Of a DNA stretch of 64,000 nucleotides, positions 34,733 through 43,366 are shown in pieces. The stretch spans positions 61,696 to 125,695 of the forward strand of contig LRBF01000264.1 of NCBI GenBank assembly GCA_001580565.1. Direction: 5' to 3'. The stretch is from Caballeronia megalochromosomata. Its GTDB lineage: Bacteria; Pseudomonadota; Gammaproteobacteria; Burkholderiales; Burkholderiaceae. The translations under genes were made by a program, and so were the position numbers. Positions within the stretch are counted from its first letter, which is position 1. Each line of letters starts with the position of its first letter. Below the pieces are notes generated by a model. It saw only the letters and a program-made list of their open reading frames with translations. It had not been told where the DNA came from and searched no databases.

Positions 34733-37223
34733 GATCGATCCTCACGGGAGGCGTCTTCCAGATGCGTTCGCAATACTCGCTGATCGCCCTGTCGGACGAG
34801 AACTTGCCCGAGCGCGCCGTGTTCATGATCGACATGCGGGTCCACTGTCGCGCGTCGCGCCACGCTTCGCTCACGCGGTCCTGACACGCGACGTAATCCG
34901 CGAAATCGGCGAGCACGAGGAAAGGATCGTGTTGCAGCAGGTTATCGAGCAGTGGGCGAAACATGACTGTGTCGCCACGCGAGAAGCGACCTTGCGCTAT
35001 CTGATCGAGCGCGTCGCGCAATTCATCGTTTTCCTGCGCGTAGTGCGCTGGCCTGTAGCCTGCGCGCTTCAACTCATCCACTTGCTGCGCGGTCAGGCCG
35101 AAGAGGAAGAAGTTCTCCGCGCCCGCCTCCTCGCGAATCTCCACGTTCGCGCCATCGAGCGTGCCGATGGTCAGCGCGCCGTTGATCATGAACTTCATGT
35201 TGCCCGTTCCGGAGGCTTCCTTGCCCGCTGTCGAGATCTGCTCGGACAGGTCCGCGGCGGGATAGACCCAGTGTCCGTTCTTCACGTTGAAGTCCGGATA
35301 GAAGACGACTTTCATCCGGCCTTTGATCGTTGCATCGTTGTTCACGACTTCCGCGATCCCGTTGATGAGACGGATGATGAGCTTCGCCATCGCATAACCC
35401 GGCGCGGCCTTGCCGCCGAAAATAAAGCAGCGCGAAGCCGTATCGAGATCCGGATTGCGGCACAGACGCCGATAAAGACTGATGATGTAGAGCGCATTCA
35501 GATGCTGGCGCTTGTATTCGTGGATGCGTTTCACCTGGATATCGAAGAGCGCGGCCGGATCGACGTCGATGCCGGTCGTGTTCCGGATACGCGCCGCGAG
35601 CGCTGTCTTGTTGTCGCGCCGGATCGCGCGCCAGGCATCGTGGAAGCCGGGGTCGTCGGCGTGCGCGGCGAGCGCATCCAGCCGTGCGAGATCGCTGCGC
35701 CAGCCATCGCCGATCGTCTTGTCGAGCAGACGCGCGAGGCCCGGGTTGCTCAGCATCAGAAAGCGGCGCGGCGTGACGCCGTTCGTCACGTTGAGGAAAT
35801 GCTCCGGGAACATCTCGGCGAAATCGTGCAGCACGGTTTGTTTCAGCAAGTCCGAATGCAACGCGGCCACGCCATTGACCGCATGACTGCCGACGGTCGC
35901 GAGGTTCGCCATGCGCACTTTCCGGTCGCCGGTTTCGTCGATGAGCGACATGCGCTTCACGCGCGCGTCATCGCCCGGATAGCTGCGGCGGACATCATCG
36001 AGAAAGCGGCGATTGATTTCGTAAATGATTTCGAGCAGACGCGGCAACAGACTTTGAAAGAGCGGCAGGCCCCAGGTTTCGAGCGCCTCGGGCAAGAGCG
36101 TGTGATTCGTATACGCGAAGGTGCGCCGCGTGAGGTCCCACGCCGCATCCCATGAAAGCAGACGCACGTCGATGAGCAGACGCATCAGCTCCGCCACCGC
36201 GATGGACGGATGCGTATCGTTGAGCTGTGCGGCGAACAGGTCCGCGAAGTGCTCTATCCGGGTGCCCTTCGCATCCATCAGACGCAGCATGTCCTGCAGC
36301 GAGCACGACACGAAGAAGTACTGCTGCGCGAGACGCAGGCGCTTGCCGGCTTCGGGTTCATCGTTCGGATAGAGCACTTTCGACAGCGTCTCCGAAACGA
36401 CTTTTTCCTCGACGGCCTCGTAGTACTCGCCCGCGTTGAAGTCCTGAAAGTCGAAGGACTCGACCGCTTCGCTCTTCCACAAGCGCAGGATGTTGCAGGT
36501 ATCGACGCGATAACCCTGCATCGGCATGTCGCATGCGACGCCTTTCACTTGCCGCGCGGGAATCCAGCGCACGCGCAGGCGGCCTTCGGCGTCGGTTTCG
36601 CTTTGCGTGTGTCCGCCGAAGGACACGTAGTGGCTGACATCGGGACGCACGATCTCCCACGGATTGCCCTTCTGAAGCCACTTGTCCGTGCTCTCAGCCT
36701 GCCAGCCGTCGCGGATTTCCTGATCAAAGATGCCGAACTCGTAGCGGATGCCGTAACCGATCGCGGGGATTTGCAAGGTCGCGAGCGAATCCAGATAGCA
36801 CGCGGCGAGGCGTCCAAGACCGCCGTTTCCGAGGCCCGGCTCTTCTTCGATGGCGAGCAGTTCGTCGAGATTCTGGCCGAGCGCGTGCATCGCTTCGCGC
36901 GCTTCGGCTTCCATGTCGAGATTCAGAAGGTTATTGCCGAGTTGCGGGCCGATCAGGAATTCCGCGGAAAGATAGCAGGCGACCTTGACGTCCTTGGCGC
37001 CATAGGTCTTCGTCGATGCGGCCCAGCGCGCGAGCATGCGATCCCTCACGCTGAAGGCGAGCGCCATGTACCAGTCCTGCTGCGTGGCGATGTCGGGATA
37101 ACGCGCCTGCCGGCAGATCAGATTCCTCACGACGTCATGCTGAAACGCATAACCGGGGACATCGCTCGCGGCGGCTCTGGCGTTCGCCGCCGCTTCGGTT
37201 GCAGGAACATCGCTCACGGCCAC
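34719..37223 (-). CDS. glgP: Glycogen/alpha-glucan phosphorylase
   Basis: 834-aa PLP enzyme releasing glucose-1-phosphate from alpha-1,4-glucans. The N-terminal GT35 signature includes VACYLSAEFLIGPQLGNNLL and EEPGLGNGGLGRLAACYLDS. The PLP-binding block EASGTGNMKFMINGALTIGT contains the Schiff-base lysine near residue 677. The length is typical (about 815-840). The start at 37223 is GTG; a second GTG two codons later is equally possible, as neither has a strong ribosome site. It leads an operon with glgX. A candidate promoter lies at 37251-37278. Confidence 0.95.
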   Translation of the reverse strand: MAVSDVPATEAAANARAAASDVPGYAFQHDVVRNLICRQARYPDIATQQDWYMALAFSVRDRMLARWAASTKTYGAKDVKVACYLSAEFLIGPQLGNNLLNLDMEAEAREAMHALGQNLDELLAIEEEPGLGNGGLGRLAACYLDSLATLQIPAIGYGIRYEFGIFDQEIRDGWQAESTDKWLQKGNPWEIVRPDVSHYVSFGGHTQSETDAEGRLRVRWIPARQVKGVACDMPMQGYRVDTCNILRLWKSEAVESFDFQDFNAGEYYEAVEEKVVSETLSKVLYPNDEPEAGKRLRLAQQYFFVSCSLQDMLRLMDAKGTRIEHFADLFAAQLNDTHPSIAVAELMRLLIDVRLLSWDAAWDLTRRTFAYTNHTLLPEALETWGLPLFQSLLPRLLEIIYEINRRFLDDVRRSYPGDDARVKRMSLIDETGDRKVRMANLATVGSHAVNGVAALHSDLLKQTVLHDFAEMFPEHFLNVTNGVTPRRFLMLSNPGLARLLDKTIGDGWRSDLARLDALAAHADDPGFHDAWRAIRRDNKTALAARIRNTTGIDVDPAALFDIQVKRIHEYKRQHLNALYIISLYRRLCRNPDLDTASRCFIFGGKAAPGYAMAKLIIRLINGIAEVVNNDATIKGRMKVVFYPDFNVKNGHWVYPAADLSEQISTAGKEASGTGNMKFMINGALTIGTLDGANVEIREEAGAENFFLFGLTAQQVDELKRAGYRPAHYAQENDELRDALDQIAQGRFSRGDTVMFRPLLDNLLQHDPFLVLADFADYVACQDRVSEAWRDARQWTRMSIMNTARSGKFSSDRAISEYCERIWKTPPVRIDLAQS

Positions 37224-37250
37224 CCCCGGTTCGGGTCATCACACTGAGCA

Positions 37251-37278
37251 AGAATATGTTAGGTGCGGGGGATTACAA
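37251..37278 (-). promoter_or_regulatory. Candidate promoter of glgP-glgX
   Basis: On the minus strand TTGTAA (37278-37273) and TATTCT (37256-37251) are separated by 16 nt, giving a transcript start about 20 nt before the glgP GTG. A perfect 14-bp palindrome, AGCACGCGCGTGCT at 37281-37294, sits immediately upstream of the -35 box and could be a regulator site. Confidence 0.45.
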
Positions 37279-37341
37279 GCAGCACGCGCGTGCTCGTTGC
37301 ATAAATTGGTTTAACGCGCCTCACTATTTTGATTTGCGTAA

Positions 37342-38574
37342 CTATCCGGAAATTTCCAGCGCAATGGCCGCCGCGGCCCGCGCCGCCACTTCACAGCCCA
37401 ACACGATATGCGCCTCGGCCGTGTCCTCGATGAAGTCGTGACTCACTCCGCCGATGCTCGGCACGAACAGCATGCACGCCGGCAAGTGATGCGCGATCAC
37501 CTGCGCGTCGTGCGACGCGCCGCTCGGCATGCGCTCCCACTGACCCGGCGCGAGCGCTTCGGCCGCGTCGACGAGATGCGTCTGCAACGCGGTGTCCATC
37601 ATCACGGGCTCTTCGGGCGGCTCGCTGTGCGTCATGGCGACGCTTGCCTGGCCTTCGTCGTTGAAGTCGCGAATCAGCGCGATGAGCGCGGTTTCCATCG
37701 CGTGCAGGCGCGACGCGCTGGCGTCGCGGAATTGCAGGTATAGATCGGCCGCGCCCGGGACGACGCTGAACGAGCCCGGATCGAGTTCGATGCGTCCGAC
37801 GGTCCACACGGTATCGGCATCGGCGAGTTGGCGGAACCCTTCGTTCATGCGCGCGATGAACGCGACGAGCGCCGCACCCGCGTCGCGGCGAATCGACATC
37901 GGCGTCGTGCCCGCGTGATTGCGCTGGCCGGTGAAGTGCAAATTCAGTTCGCGTATGCCGACGATTGTCGTCACCACGCCGATCGACTTGCCGTGCGCCT
38001 CCAGCCGTCCACCCTGCTCGATGTGCGGCTCCAGATACGCCTTGTGCCGTGCCGTGTCGATGTGCACGCGCGGCGTGTCGGCAAGTCCGGCCTGCTTCAG
38101 CGCATCGCCGAGCAGCACGCCTTCGCGATTGCGCGCGCCGCGCACGGCTTCATCGACGTTTTCGCCGACGAAACTGCGGCTGCCCAGAAAGCCCGAGAAG
38201 GTGCCCTCTTCGTCGATCCACGATGCGACGTCCACCGCGACATGGCGCGTTTCTTCGCATTCGGCGAGCGCACGCGCGATCTCCAGGCCGTAGACGACGC
38301 CGAGCGCGCCGTCGAGCCAGCCGCCCGTCGGCTGCGTGTCGGTGTGCGAGCCGATCAGGAGCGCCGGGCCGGCGTTGCGCGAACGCCCGAACACGGTGCC
38401 GACGCCGTCGATCGTCGCGCTCAGGCCCGCGTCGTTCATGCGGCCGGCGAGCCAGCGGCGCGCGTCCATGTCGACCGGCGACAGCGACAGGCGCACGACG
38501 CCCGGCCCCGTCGCGCCGAATGTGCGCAGATGTTTGAGGTCGTTCAGCAGGCGTCGAGGGTTGATCTTCGGCAC
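37342..38574 (-). CDS. M20-family Zn-dependent amidohydrolase (carbamoylase/allantoate amidohydrolase type)
   Basis: 410-aa dinuclear metal hydrolase of the hydantoinase/carbamoylase subfamily, which removes carbamoyl groups from N-carbamoyl amino acids, ureidoglycine-type compounds or beta-ureidopropionate. Metal-site motifs are present: GSHTDTQPTGGWLDGALG, IDEEGTFSGFLGSRSF and EPHIEQGGRLEAHG. The lid/dimer domain carries GQRNHAGTTPMSIRRDA, and SGASHDAQVIAHH lies near the C-terminus. The start MPKINPRRLL at 38574 lies 31 nt after the GlxA-type regulator on the same strand, suggesting cotranscription. The substrate cannot be chosen; no hydantoinase or uricase genes are nearby. Confidence 0.88.
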   Translation of the reverse strand: MPKINPRRLLNDLKHLRTFGATGPGVVRLSLSPVDMDARRWLAGRMNDAGLSATIDGVGTVFGRSRNAGPALLIGSHTDTQPTGGWLDGALGVVYGLEIARALAECEETRHVAVDVASWIDEEGTFSGFLGSRSFVGENVDEAVRGARNREGVLLGDALKQAGLADTPRVHIDTARHKAYLEPHIEQGGRLEAHGKSIGVVTTIVGIRELNLHFTGQRNHAGTTPMSIRRDAGAALVAFIARMNEGFRQLADADTVWTVGRIELDPGSFSVVPGAADLYLQFRDASASRLHAMETALIALIRDFNDEGQASVAMTHSEPPEEPVMMDTALQTHLVDAAEALAPGQWERMPSGASHDAQVIAHHLPACMLFVPSIGGVSHDFIEDTAEAHIVLGCEVAARAAAAIALEISG

Positions 38575-38605
38575 AGCGTGTCCTTGTCGTGCGTAAAGCG
38601 TGTGT

Positions 38606-39556
38606 TCAAACCGGCGTCCGCGCTTCGCGCCGCACTTCCTGCGGCGGCACGCCGAAGCCGCGCATGAACGCCTCGCGCATGTGCCGCCGGTCCCTGAAGC
38701 CTGTCTCCTGCGCGATGGTTTCGAGCGAATGGCGGCTCTTTTCGATCATCAGCCGCGCCGCTTCCAGCCGCAAGCCCTCGATGGCCTTCGCCGGCGATTG
38801 CCCCGTTTCCAGCGTGAATACGCGGCTGAATTGCCGCGGGCTCAGATGCGCCTCGCCCGCGAGTTCCTCGACCGTCAGTGGCCGGCTCAGGTTCTTGCGC
38901 GCATAGTTCAGCGCGTTCTGGATGCGATCCGTCTTCGGCGCGAGATCGAGCATCTCCGAATGCTGCGACTGCCCACCCGCGCGCCGCTGGTGCATCACGA
39001 GTTTGTGCGCGACAGAACGTGCGACTTCCGCGCCGAGGTCCTTTTCGACCATCGCGAGCGCCAGATCGAGGCCCGCCGTCATGCCCGCCGAAGTCCAGAC
39101 CGGACCGTCGACGATGAAAATGCGGTCTTCCTCCACGCGCACATCCGGGAAGCGCTGCTGCATTTCGCGCGCGTACGCCCAGTGCGTGGTCGCACGACGG
39201 CCCGCGAGCAGGCCCGCTTCCGCCAGCACAAAGCCGCCCGTGCAGACGCCCGCGATACGCCGCGCGCGCTTGCCGGCGCGACGGCGCAGGAACGCGAGCA
39301 CGTCGGCGGGCGGTGGCGTGGTGAGCGGCGTGTTGACGCCCGCGACGATCCACGTGTCCATGGCGGTGCGCGGGGTGATTGGCCGCGTGTCCACTTTCAT
39401 GCCGAGCGACGAGCGCACTTCGCCGCCCGTCGTCGAATAATTTTCGATGCTGTAGAACGCCGCGCCCGCAACGATGTTCGCGTACTCGAACACCGATTGC
39501 GACGCGAGCGCCATCACCTGAAAGTCGTCACTCAGCAAAAAGCCGACGCGATGCAT
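38606..39556 (-). CDS. GlxA-type transcriptional regulator (DJ-1/PfpI + AraC HTH)
   Basis: 316-aa regulator with an N-terminal DJ-1/PfpI-like domain (about residues 5-180; the nucleophile-elbow region reads IAGVCTGGFVLAEAGLLA, with a cysteine present) and two AraC helix-turn-helix units at about 215-310 (LTVEELAGEAHLSPRQFSRV; ETIAQETGFRDRRHMREAFM). GlxA-family proteins control catabolism of nitrogen compounds such as carnitine, glycine betaine, arginine and polyamines. It is cotranscribed with the M20 hydrolase downstream and divergent from an SDR gene, either of which could be its target. Confidence 0.9.
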   Translation of the reverse strand: MHRVGFLLSDDFQVMALASQSVFEYANIVAGAAFYSIENYSTTGGEVRSSLGMKVDTRPITPRTAMDTWIVAGVNTPLTTPPPADVLAFLRRRAGKRARRIAGVCTGGFVLAEAGLLAGRRATTHWAYAREMQQRFPDVRVEEDRIFIVDGPVWTSAGMTAGLDLALAMVEKDLGAEVARSVAHKLVMHQRRAGGQSQHSEMLDLAPKTDRIQNALNYARKNLSRPLTVEELAGEAHLSPRQFSRVFTLETGQSPAKAIEGLRLEAARLMIEKSRHSLETIAQETGFRDRRHMREAFMRGFGVPPQEVRREARTPV

Positions 39557-39663
39557 GTCCGTGAGTCCGCCCTGATGTCCTGAATCACTACCATATACGT
39601 CATTTACGACATAGTCAAACCGGACCAGAATTCATTCACGCAATCATCGAATGGAGTGAAATC

Positions 39664-40458
39664 ATGACGCAGACGTACCTTGGCACGGCGCTCATCACGG
39701 GCGCGTCTTCCGGCATCGGCGCGGTCTATGCGGAGCGGCTCGCGCGGCGCGGCTACGACCTCGTTCTCGTCGCGCGCAATCGCGACCGCCTCGCGATGCT
39801 CGCCGAGCGCATCACGAACGAGACGCGCCGCAGCGTCGAAATTCTCGATGCCGATCTGAACGACCGCAACGCGCTCGCGGCCGTCGAAGCAAAGTTGAAG
39901 GAAGACGCGAGCATCACGCTGCTCGTGAACAACGCGGGCATCGGCACGCATACGCCCTTGCTCGACAGCAACGTCGACACGATGACGCGCATGATCGATC
40001 TGAACGTGACCGCGCTGACCCGCCTCACTTATGCGGCGGTGCCGGGCTTCGTCGCGCGCGGCAAGGGTGCGGTCATCAATATCGCGTCGATCGTGAGCAT
40101 CGCGCCGGAGATCCTCAACGGCGTGTACGGCGGCACCAAGGCGTTCGTGCTCGCATTCAGCCAGTCGTTGCATCGCGAACTATCGGGCAAGGGCGTGCAG
40201 GTTCAGGCCGTGCTGCCGGGCGCCACGGCCACCGACTTCTGGGAAACGGGCGGCCTGCCGCTCGAGAATCTCGACAAGGCAATCGTGATGTCCGCCGGCG
40301 ATATGGTCGATGCGGCGCTCGTCGGCTTCGATCGCGGCGAGCTGGTGACGATTCCATCGCTGCATGACGGGGCGAAGTGGGATGCGTATGAAGCCGCGCG
40401 GCAGGCGATGGCGCCGGAGTTGTCGACGGACACGCCGGCTGCGCGATACGCTGCTTGA
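39664..40458 (+). CDS. Short-chain dehydrogenase/reductase
   Basis: 264-aa classical SDR. Cofactor motif TALITGASSGIGAVYAERLA (TGxxxGxG), NNAGIGTH, catalytic Ser142 (NIASIVS) and Tyr155-x3-Lys159 (YGGTK) are all present. The Arg residues after the second strand (VARNRDR) favour NADP(H). The ATG at 39664 is preceded by GGAG. It is divergent from the GlxA-type regulator across 107 bp, and is followed by a strong bidirectional terminator. The family is too broad to assign a substrate. Confidence 0.9.
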   Translation: MTQTYLGTALITGASSGIGAVYAERLARRGYDLVLVARNRDRLAMLAERITNETRRSVEILDADLNDRNALAAVEAKLKEDASITLLVNNAGIGTHTPLLDSNVDTMTRMIDLNVTALTRLTYAAVPGFVARGKGAVINIASIVSIAPEILNGVYGGTKAFVLAFSQSLHRELSGKGVQVQAVLPGATATDFWETGGLPLENLDKAIVMSAGDMVDAALVGFDRGELVTIPSLHDGAKWDAYEAARQAMAPELSTDTPAARYAA

Positions 40459-40524
40459 GGTTTCCGTCGGAGCGCGGCGGGATGCGTGGTCATCTGCTCG
40501 GACTCGGATTCCACGTCATCGTGC

Positions 40525-40559
40525 AAAAAAATGCCCCGCGCGAAGCGGGGCATTTTTTC
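40525..40559. terminator. Bidirectional rho-independent terminator between SDR and garD
   Basis: Stem ATGCCCCGC (40531-40539) and GCGGGGCAT (40545-40553) with a GCGAA loop, flanked by an A-run upstream and a T-run downstream, so it works as a terminator in both directions. It serves the plus-strand SDR gene (stop 40458) and the minus-strand garD (stop 40581). Confidence 0.92.
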
Positions 40560-40580
40560 TGACGGCAAGCGCGGTTCGAA

Positions 40581-42173
40581 TCACGTCACCGGCGCCGGAT
40601 TGAACAGCACCAACGCGTTATGCAGCTTCAGCGCCTCCGCCTTCGTCTGCTTCTTCCCGCTAGCGACATCCAGCATCAGCCGGAACAATTCCCAGCCCAC
40701 ATCCGCGATGGTCGCTTCGCCCGTCGCGATGGTACCCGCGTTCACGTCCATCAGATCGTGCCAGCGGCGCGCGAGATCCGAGCGCGTCGCGACCTTGAGC
40801 ACCGGCACTTCGGCGAGACTATAAGGCGTGCCACGCCCCGTCGTGAACACATGCAAATTGATGCCCGACGCGAGCTGCAGCGTGCCGCAGATGAAATCGC
40901 TCGCGGGCGTCGACGCGTAGATCAAGCCCTTCTGCTTCACCTTCTCGCCCGGCGACAGCACGCCGGAAATCGCCGAACTGCCCGACTTGACGATCGACCC
41001 CATCGCCTTCTCGACGATGTTCGACAGCCCGCCCTTCTTGTTGCCCGGCGTCGTGTTCGCGCTGCGGTCCGCGCCGCCGCGCTTCAGATAATCGTCGTAC
41101 CACTGCATCTCGCGGATGATCGCCTGCGCCACTTCGCCGTTCGCCGCGCGCGCCGTGAGCTGCGCGACGCCATCGCGCACTTCGGTGACTTCCGAGAACA
41201 TCACCGTCCCGCCCGCGCGCACGATGAGATCCGTCGCGAAGCCGACCGCCGGATTCGCCGTCAGGCCGGAAAACGCGTCGCTGCCGCCGCACTGCACGCC
41301 GACGACGAGATCCGCCGCCGGACACGTCTCGCGACGGCGATTGTTCAGCCGCTTCAGATGCGTGTCGGCCATGCGCATGATCGAATCGATCATCGAGCCG
41401 AAGCCGACGTGCGCTTCGTCCTGCAGCACGACCGCGCCGCCGTTGTCGTCGTGGGTGTTGTCGCCGATATCGGCCACGTCTTCCGTCTGCGCCGTTGCCG
41501 CCGCGATCGGAATGGTGCCCGGCGGCATCAGGCGCTCGGGCTGCAGCTTCTCGCAGCCGAGGCTCACCATCATCACTTCGCCGCCGAAGTTCGGATTGAG
41601 CGCAATGTTGCGTACGGTGCGGATCGGCACCATCGCGTCGGGGGCGTCGATCGCCACGCCGCAGCCGTAGGTATGGCCGAGGCTCACGACATCGTCGACA
41701 TTCGGATACTGCGGCAGCAATTCCGCCTTGATGCGCGTGACCGCGTGCTGCACCACGTCCGCGACGCACTGCACGGTGGTCGTGATCGCGAGGATGTTGC
41801 GCGTGCCGACCGAGCCGTCCGCGTTGCGATAGCCCTCGAACGTGAAGCCGTCCAGCGGCGACTCGTCCGGCGCCTTGATCGTCGCGATGGGCAGATCGTG
41901 CAGTTCGGGCGACGCCGGCATGCGCGTGACGTGCTCGTTCACCCAACTTCCCTTCGGCAGCGGCTTCGTCGCGTAGCCGATCACCACGTTATAGCGGATC
42001 ACCGCGTCGCCTTCCGCGAGATCCTTCAGCGCGACCTTGTGGCCCTGCGGCACGCGCTCGCGCAGCACGAGGCCGTCGGCGAACGTGGCGCCTTCGCCCA
42101 GACCGCCGTCATTGACGACGATCGCGACGTTGTCGTCCGGATGGACGCGAATATAGAGAGGGGATTGATTCAT
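40581..42173 (-). CDS. garD: Galactarate dehydratase (GarD, UxaA superfamily)
   Basis: 530-aa iron-dependent dehydratase turning galactarate into 5-dehydro-4-deoxy-D-glucarate. The N-terminal SAF-like domain (SPLYIRVHPDDNVAIVVNDG) is followed by the UxaA catalytic region, with GYRNADGSVGTRNILAITTT, LGHTYGCGVAIDAPDA and VVGVQCGGSDAFSGLTANPA. Cysteines in these loops probably bind Fe. The start at 42173 has AAGGA nine nt upstream; the frame to 42197 is an extension. Altronate dehydratase is a close relative, but the divergent kdgD and downstream hexarate-type transporter favour galactarate. It ends at a strong terminator. Confidence 0.9.
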   Translation of the reverse strand: MNQSPLYIRVHPDDNVAIVVNDGGLGEGATFADGLVLRERVPQGHKVALKDLAEGDAVIRYNVVIGYATKPLPKGSWVNEHVTRMPASPELHDLPIATIKAPDESPLDGFTFEGYRNADGSVGTRNILAITTTVQCVADVVQHAVTRIKAELLPQYPNVDDVVSLGHTYGCGVAIDAPDAMVPIRTVRNIALNPNFGGEVMMVSLGCEKLQPERLMPPGTIPIAAATAQTEDVADIGDNTHDDNGGAVVLQDEAHVGFGSMIDSIMRMADTHLKRLNNRRRETCPAADLVVGVQCGGSDAFSGLTANPAVGFATDLIVRAGGTVMFSEVTEVRDGVAQLTARAANGEVAQAIIREMQWYDDYLKRGGADRSANTTPGNKKGGLSNIVEKAMGSIVKSGSSAISGVLSPGEKVKQKGLIYASTPASDFICGTLQLASGINLHVFTTGRGTPYSLAEVPVLKVATRSDLARRWHDLMDVNAGTIATGEATIADVGWELFRLMLDVASGKKQTKAEALKLHNALVLFNPAPVT

Positions 42174-42220
42174 TCTGACGAATCCTTGAGCGAACACACC
42201 GCGCGGCTGCGGCTGAAGTT

Positions 42221-42237
42221 ATGTCATCCTACAACAT
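42221..42237 (-). promoter_or_regulatory. Operator-like box A (garD side)
   Basis: Read on the minus strand the 17-mer is ATGTTGTAGGATGACAT, an imperfect palindrome (ATGTTGT and ATGACAT arms). It is 48 bp from the garD start. It matches boxes B and C at 14 and 15 of 17 positions; a GntR/FadR-type regulator is the likely binder, by inference. Confidence 0.6.
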
Positions 42238-42292
42238 AGACCGTCACAATTGCTTAGTATTTACCCGCATCCATTGATTTAATTGGCTTAAA

Positions 42293-42309
42293 CTGTTGTC
42301 CGATGTCAT
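42293..42309 (+). promoter_or_regulatory. Operator-like box B (kdgD side)
   Basis: CTGTTGTCCGATGTCAT, second copy of the box shared with 42221-42237 and 42313-42329. It begins exactly 20 bp (about two helical turns) before box C, so regulators could bind both on one DNA face. Confidence 0.55.
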
Positions 42310-42312
42310 CTC

Positions 42313-42329
42313 ATGTTGTACGATGACTT
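42313..42329 (+). promoter_or_regulatory. Operator-like box C (kdgD side)
   Basis: ATGTTGTACGATGACTT, third copy, 44 bp before the kdgD start and therefore positioned to block transcription or act in the early leader of kdgD. Confidence 0.6.
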
Positions 42330-42373
42330 ATAAGCTCGGCACCCGCCGGTCGCTGACCAACGAGACACACATC

Positions 42374-43291
42374 ATGACGACACCGCAAGAACTGAAGCAA
42401 ATCGTTTCCGAAGGCCTGCTCTCCTTCCCCGTGACGGATTTCGACCAACAAGGCAACTTCCGCGCAGATACCTACGCGGAGCGCCTCGAATGGCTGGCTC
42501 CGTACGGTGCTTCAGCGCTGTTCGTCGCGGGCGGCACGGGCGAGTTCTTCTCGCTGACGCAACCCGAATATTCGCAGATCGTGAAGACGGCCACCGAAGT
42601 GTGCCGTGGCAAGGTGCCCATCCTCGCGGGCGCGGGCGGCCCGACCCGTACGGCCATCGCCTTCGCGCAGGAAGCCGAAAAGCAAGGCGCGCAAGGCATT
42701 CTGCTGATGCCGCACTATCTGACGGAAGCGTCGCAGGATGGCATCCGCGTGCACGCAGAAGAAGTGTGCAAGGCCGTGCCGAACATGGGCGTGATCATCT
42801 ACAACCGCGCCAATTCGAAGCTCAACGCCGACATGCTGGAGCAGCTGGCGGATAGCTGCCCGAATCTGATCGGCTTCAAGGACGGCGTGGGCGAAATCGA
42901 GAACATGGTGACGATCCGCCGCCGTCTCGGCGAGCGCTTCTCGTACCTCGGCGGCCTGCCGACGGCTGAAGTCTACGCAGCCGCGTACAAGGCGCTGGGC
43001 GTGCCGGTGTATTCGTCGGCGGTGTTCAACTTCATCCCGAAGACGGCAATGGACTTCTACCGCGCGATCGCCGCCGACGACCACGCAACGGTCGGCAAGC
43101 TGATCGACGAATTCTTCCTGCCGTATCTGAAGATCCGCAACCGCAAAGCGGGTTATGCGGTGTCGATCGTCAAGGCGGGCGCGAAGCTCGTCGGCCACGA
43201 CGCGGGCCCGGTGCGCGCGCCGCTGACCGATCTGACGGAAGAAGAGCTCGAACAGCTCGACGTGCTGATCAAGAAGCTCGGCGCGCAGTAA
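42374..43291 (+). CDS. kdgD: 5-dehydro-4-deoxyglucarate dehydratase (KdgD)
   Basis: 305-aa class I aldolase-fold enzyme (DHDPS family) that dehydrates and decarboxylates 5-dehydro-4-deoxy-D-glucarate to 2,5-dioxopentanoate (alpha-ketoglutarate semialdehyde). The Schiff-base Lys169 is in LIGFKDGVGEIENM and the catalytic Tyr143 in VIIYNRANSKL; FVAGGTGEFFSLTQPEY near residue 50 is typical of KdgD. The ATG at 42374 gives the standard length; a frame to 42296 runs through operator boxes B and C and is unlikely. It is the second step after GarD. The next enzyme, a semialdehyde dehydrogenase, is not in the window. Confidence 0.93.
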   Translation: MTTPQELKQIVSEGLLSFPVTDFDQQGNFRADTYAERLEWLAPYGASALFVAGGTGEFFSLTQPEYSQIVKTATEVCRGKVPILAGAGGPTRTAIAFAQEAEKQGAQGILLMPHYLTEASQDGIRVHAEEVCKAVPNMGVIIYNRANSKLNADMLEQLADSCPNLIGFKDGVGEIENMVTIRRRLGERFSYLGGLPTAEVYAAAYKALGVPVYSSAVFNFIPKTAMDFYRAIAADDHATVGKLIDEFFLPYLKIRNRKAGYAVSIVKAGAKLVGHDAGPVRAPLTDLTEEELEQLDVLIKKLGAQ

Positions 43292-43366
43292 GCGCAACAC
43301 GGAAGGAGACAAGCGAAGCGCGGGAGCGCGTGGCGTCGCAACGGCGCCGCGCGTCGCTTCGCACAT

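Noticed and set aside
37273..37341. Possible FNR/ANR box (ATCAA half-site) upstream of glgP
   Set aside because: Only one half-site matches the TTGAT-N4-ATCAA consensus; the other half is poor, so it is not reported as a site.
39557..39663. Imperfect GTC/GAC repeats around TACGTCATTTACGACATA between the GlxA regulator and SDR
   Set aside because: Symmetry is weak and could be chance in a 107-bp gap; not strong enough for an operator call.
40581..42173. Altronate dehydratase (UxaA) as the identity of the dehydratase
   Set aside because: Family relationship is close, but the divergent kdgD, the hexarate-type transporter and the length favour galactarate dehydratase.
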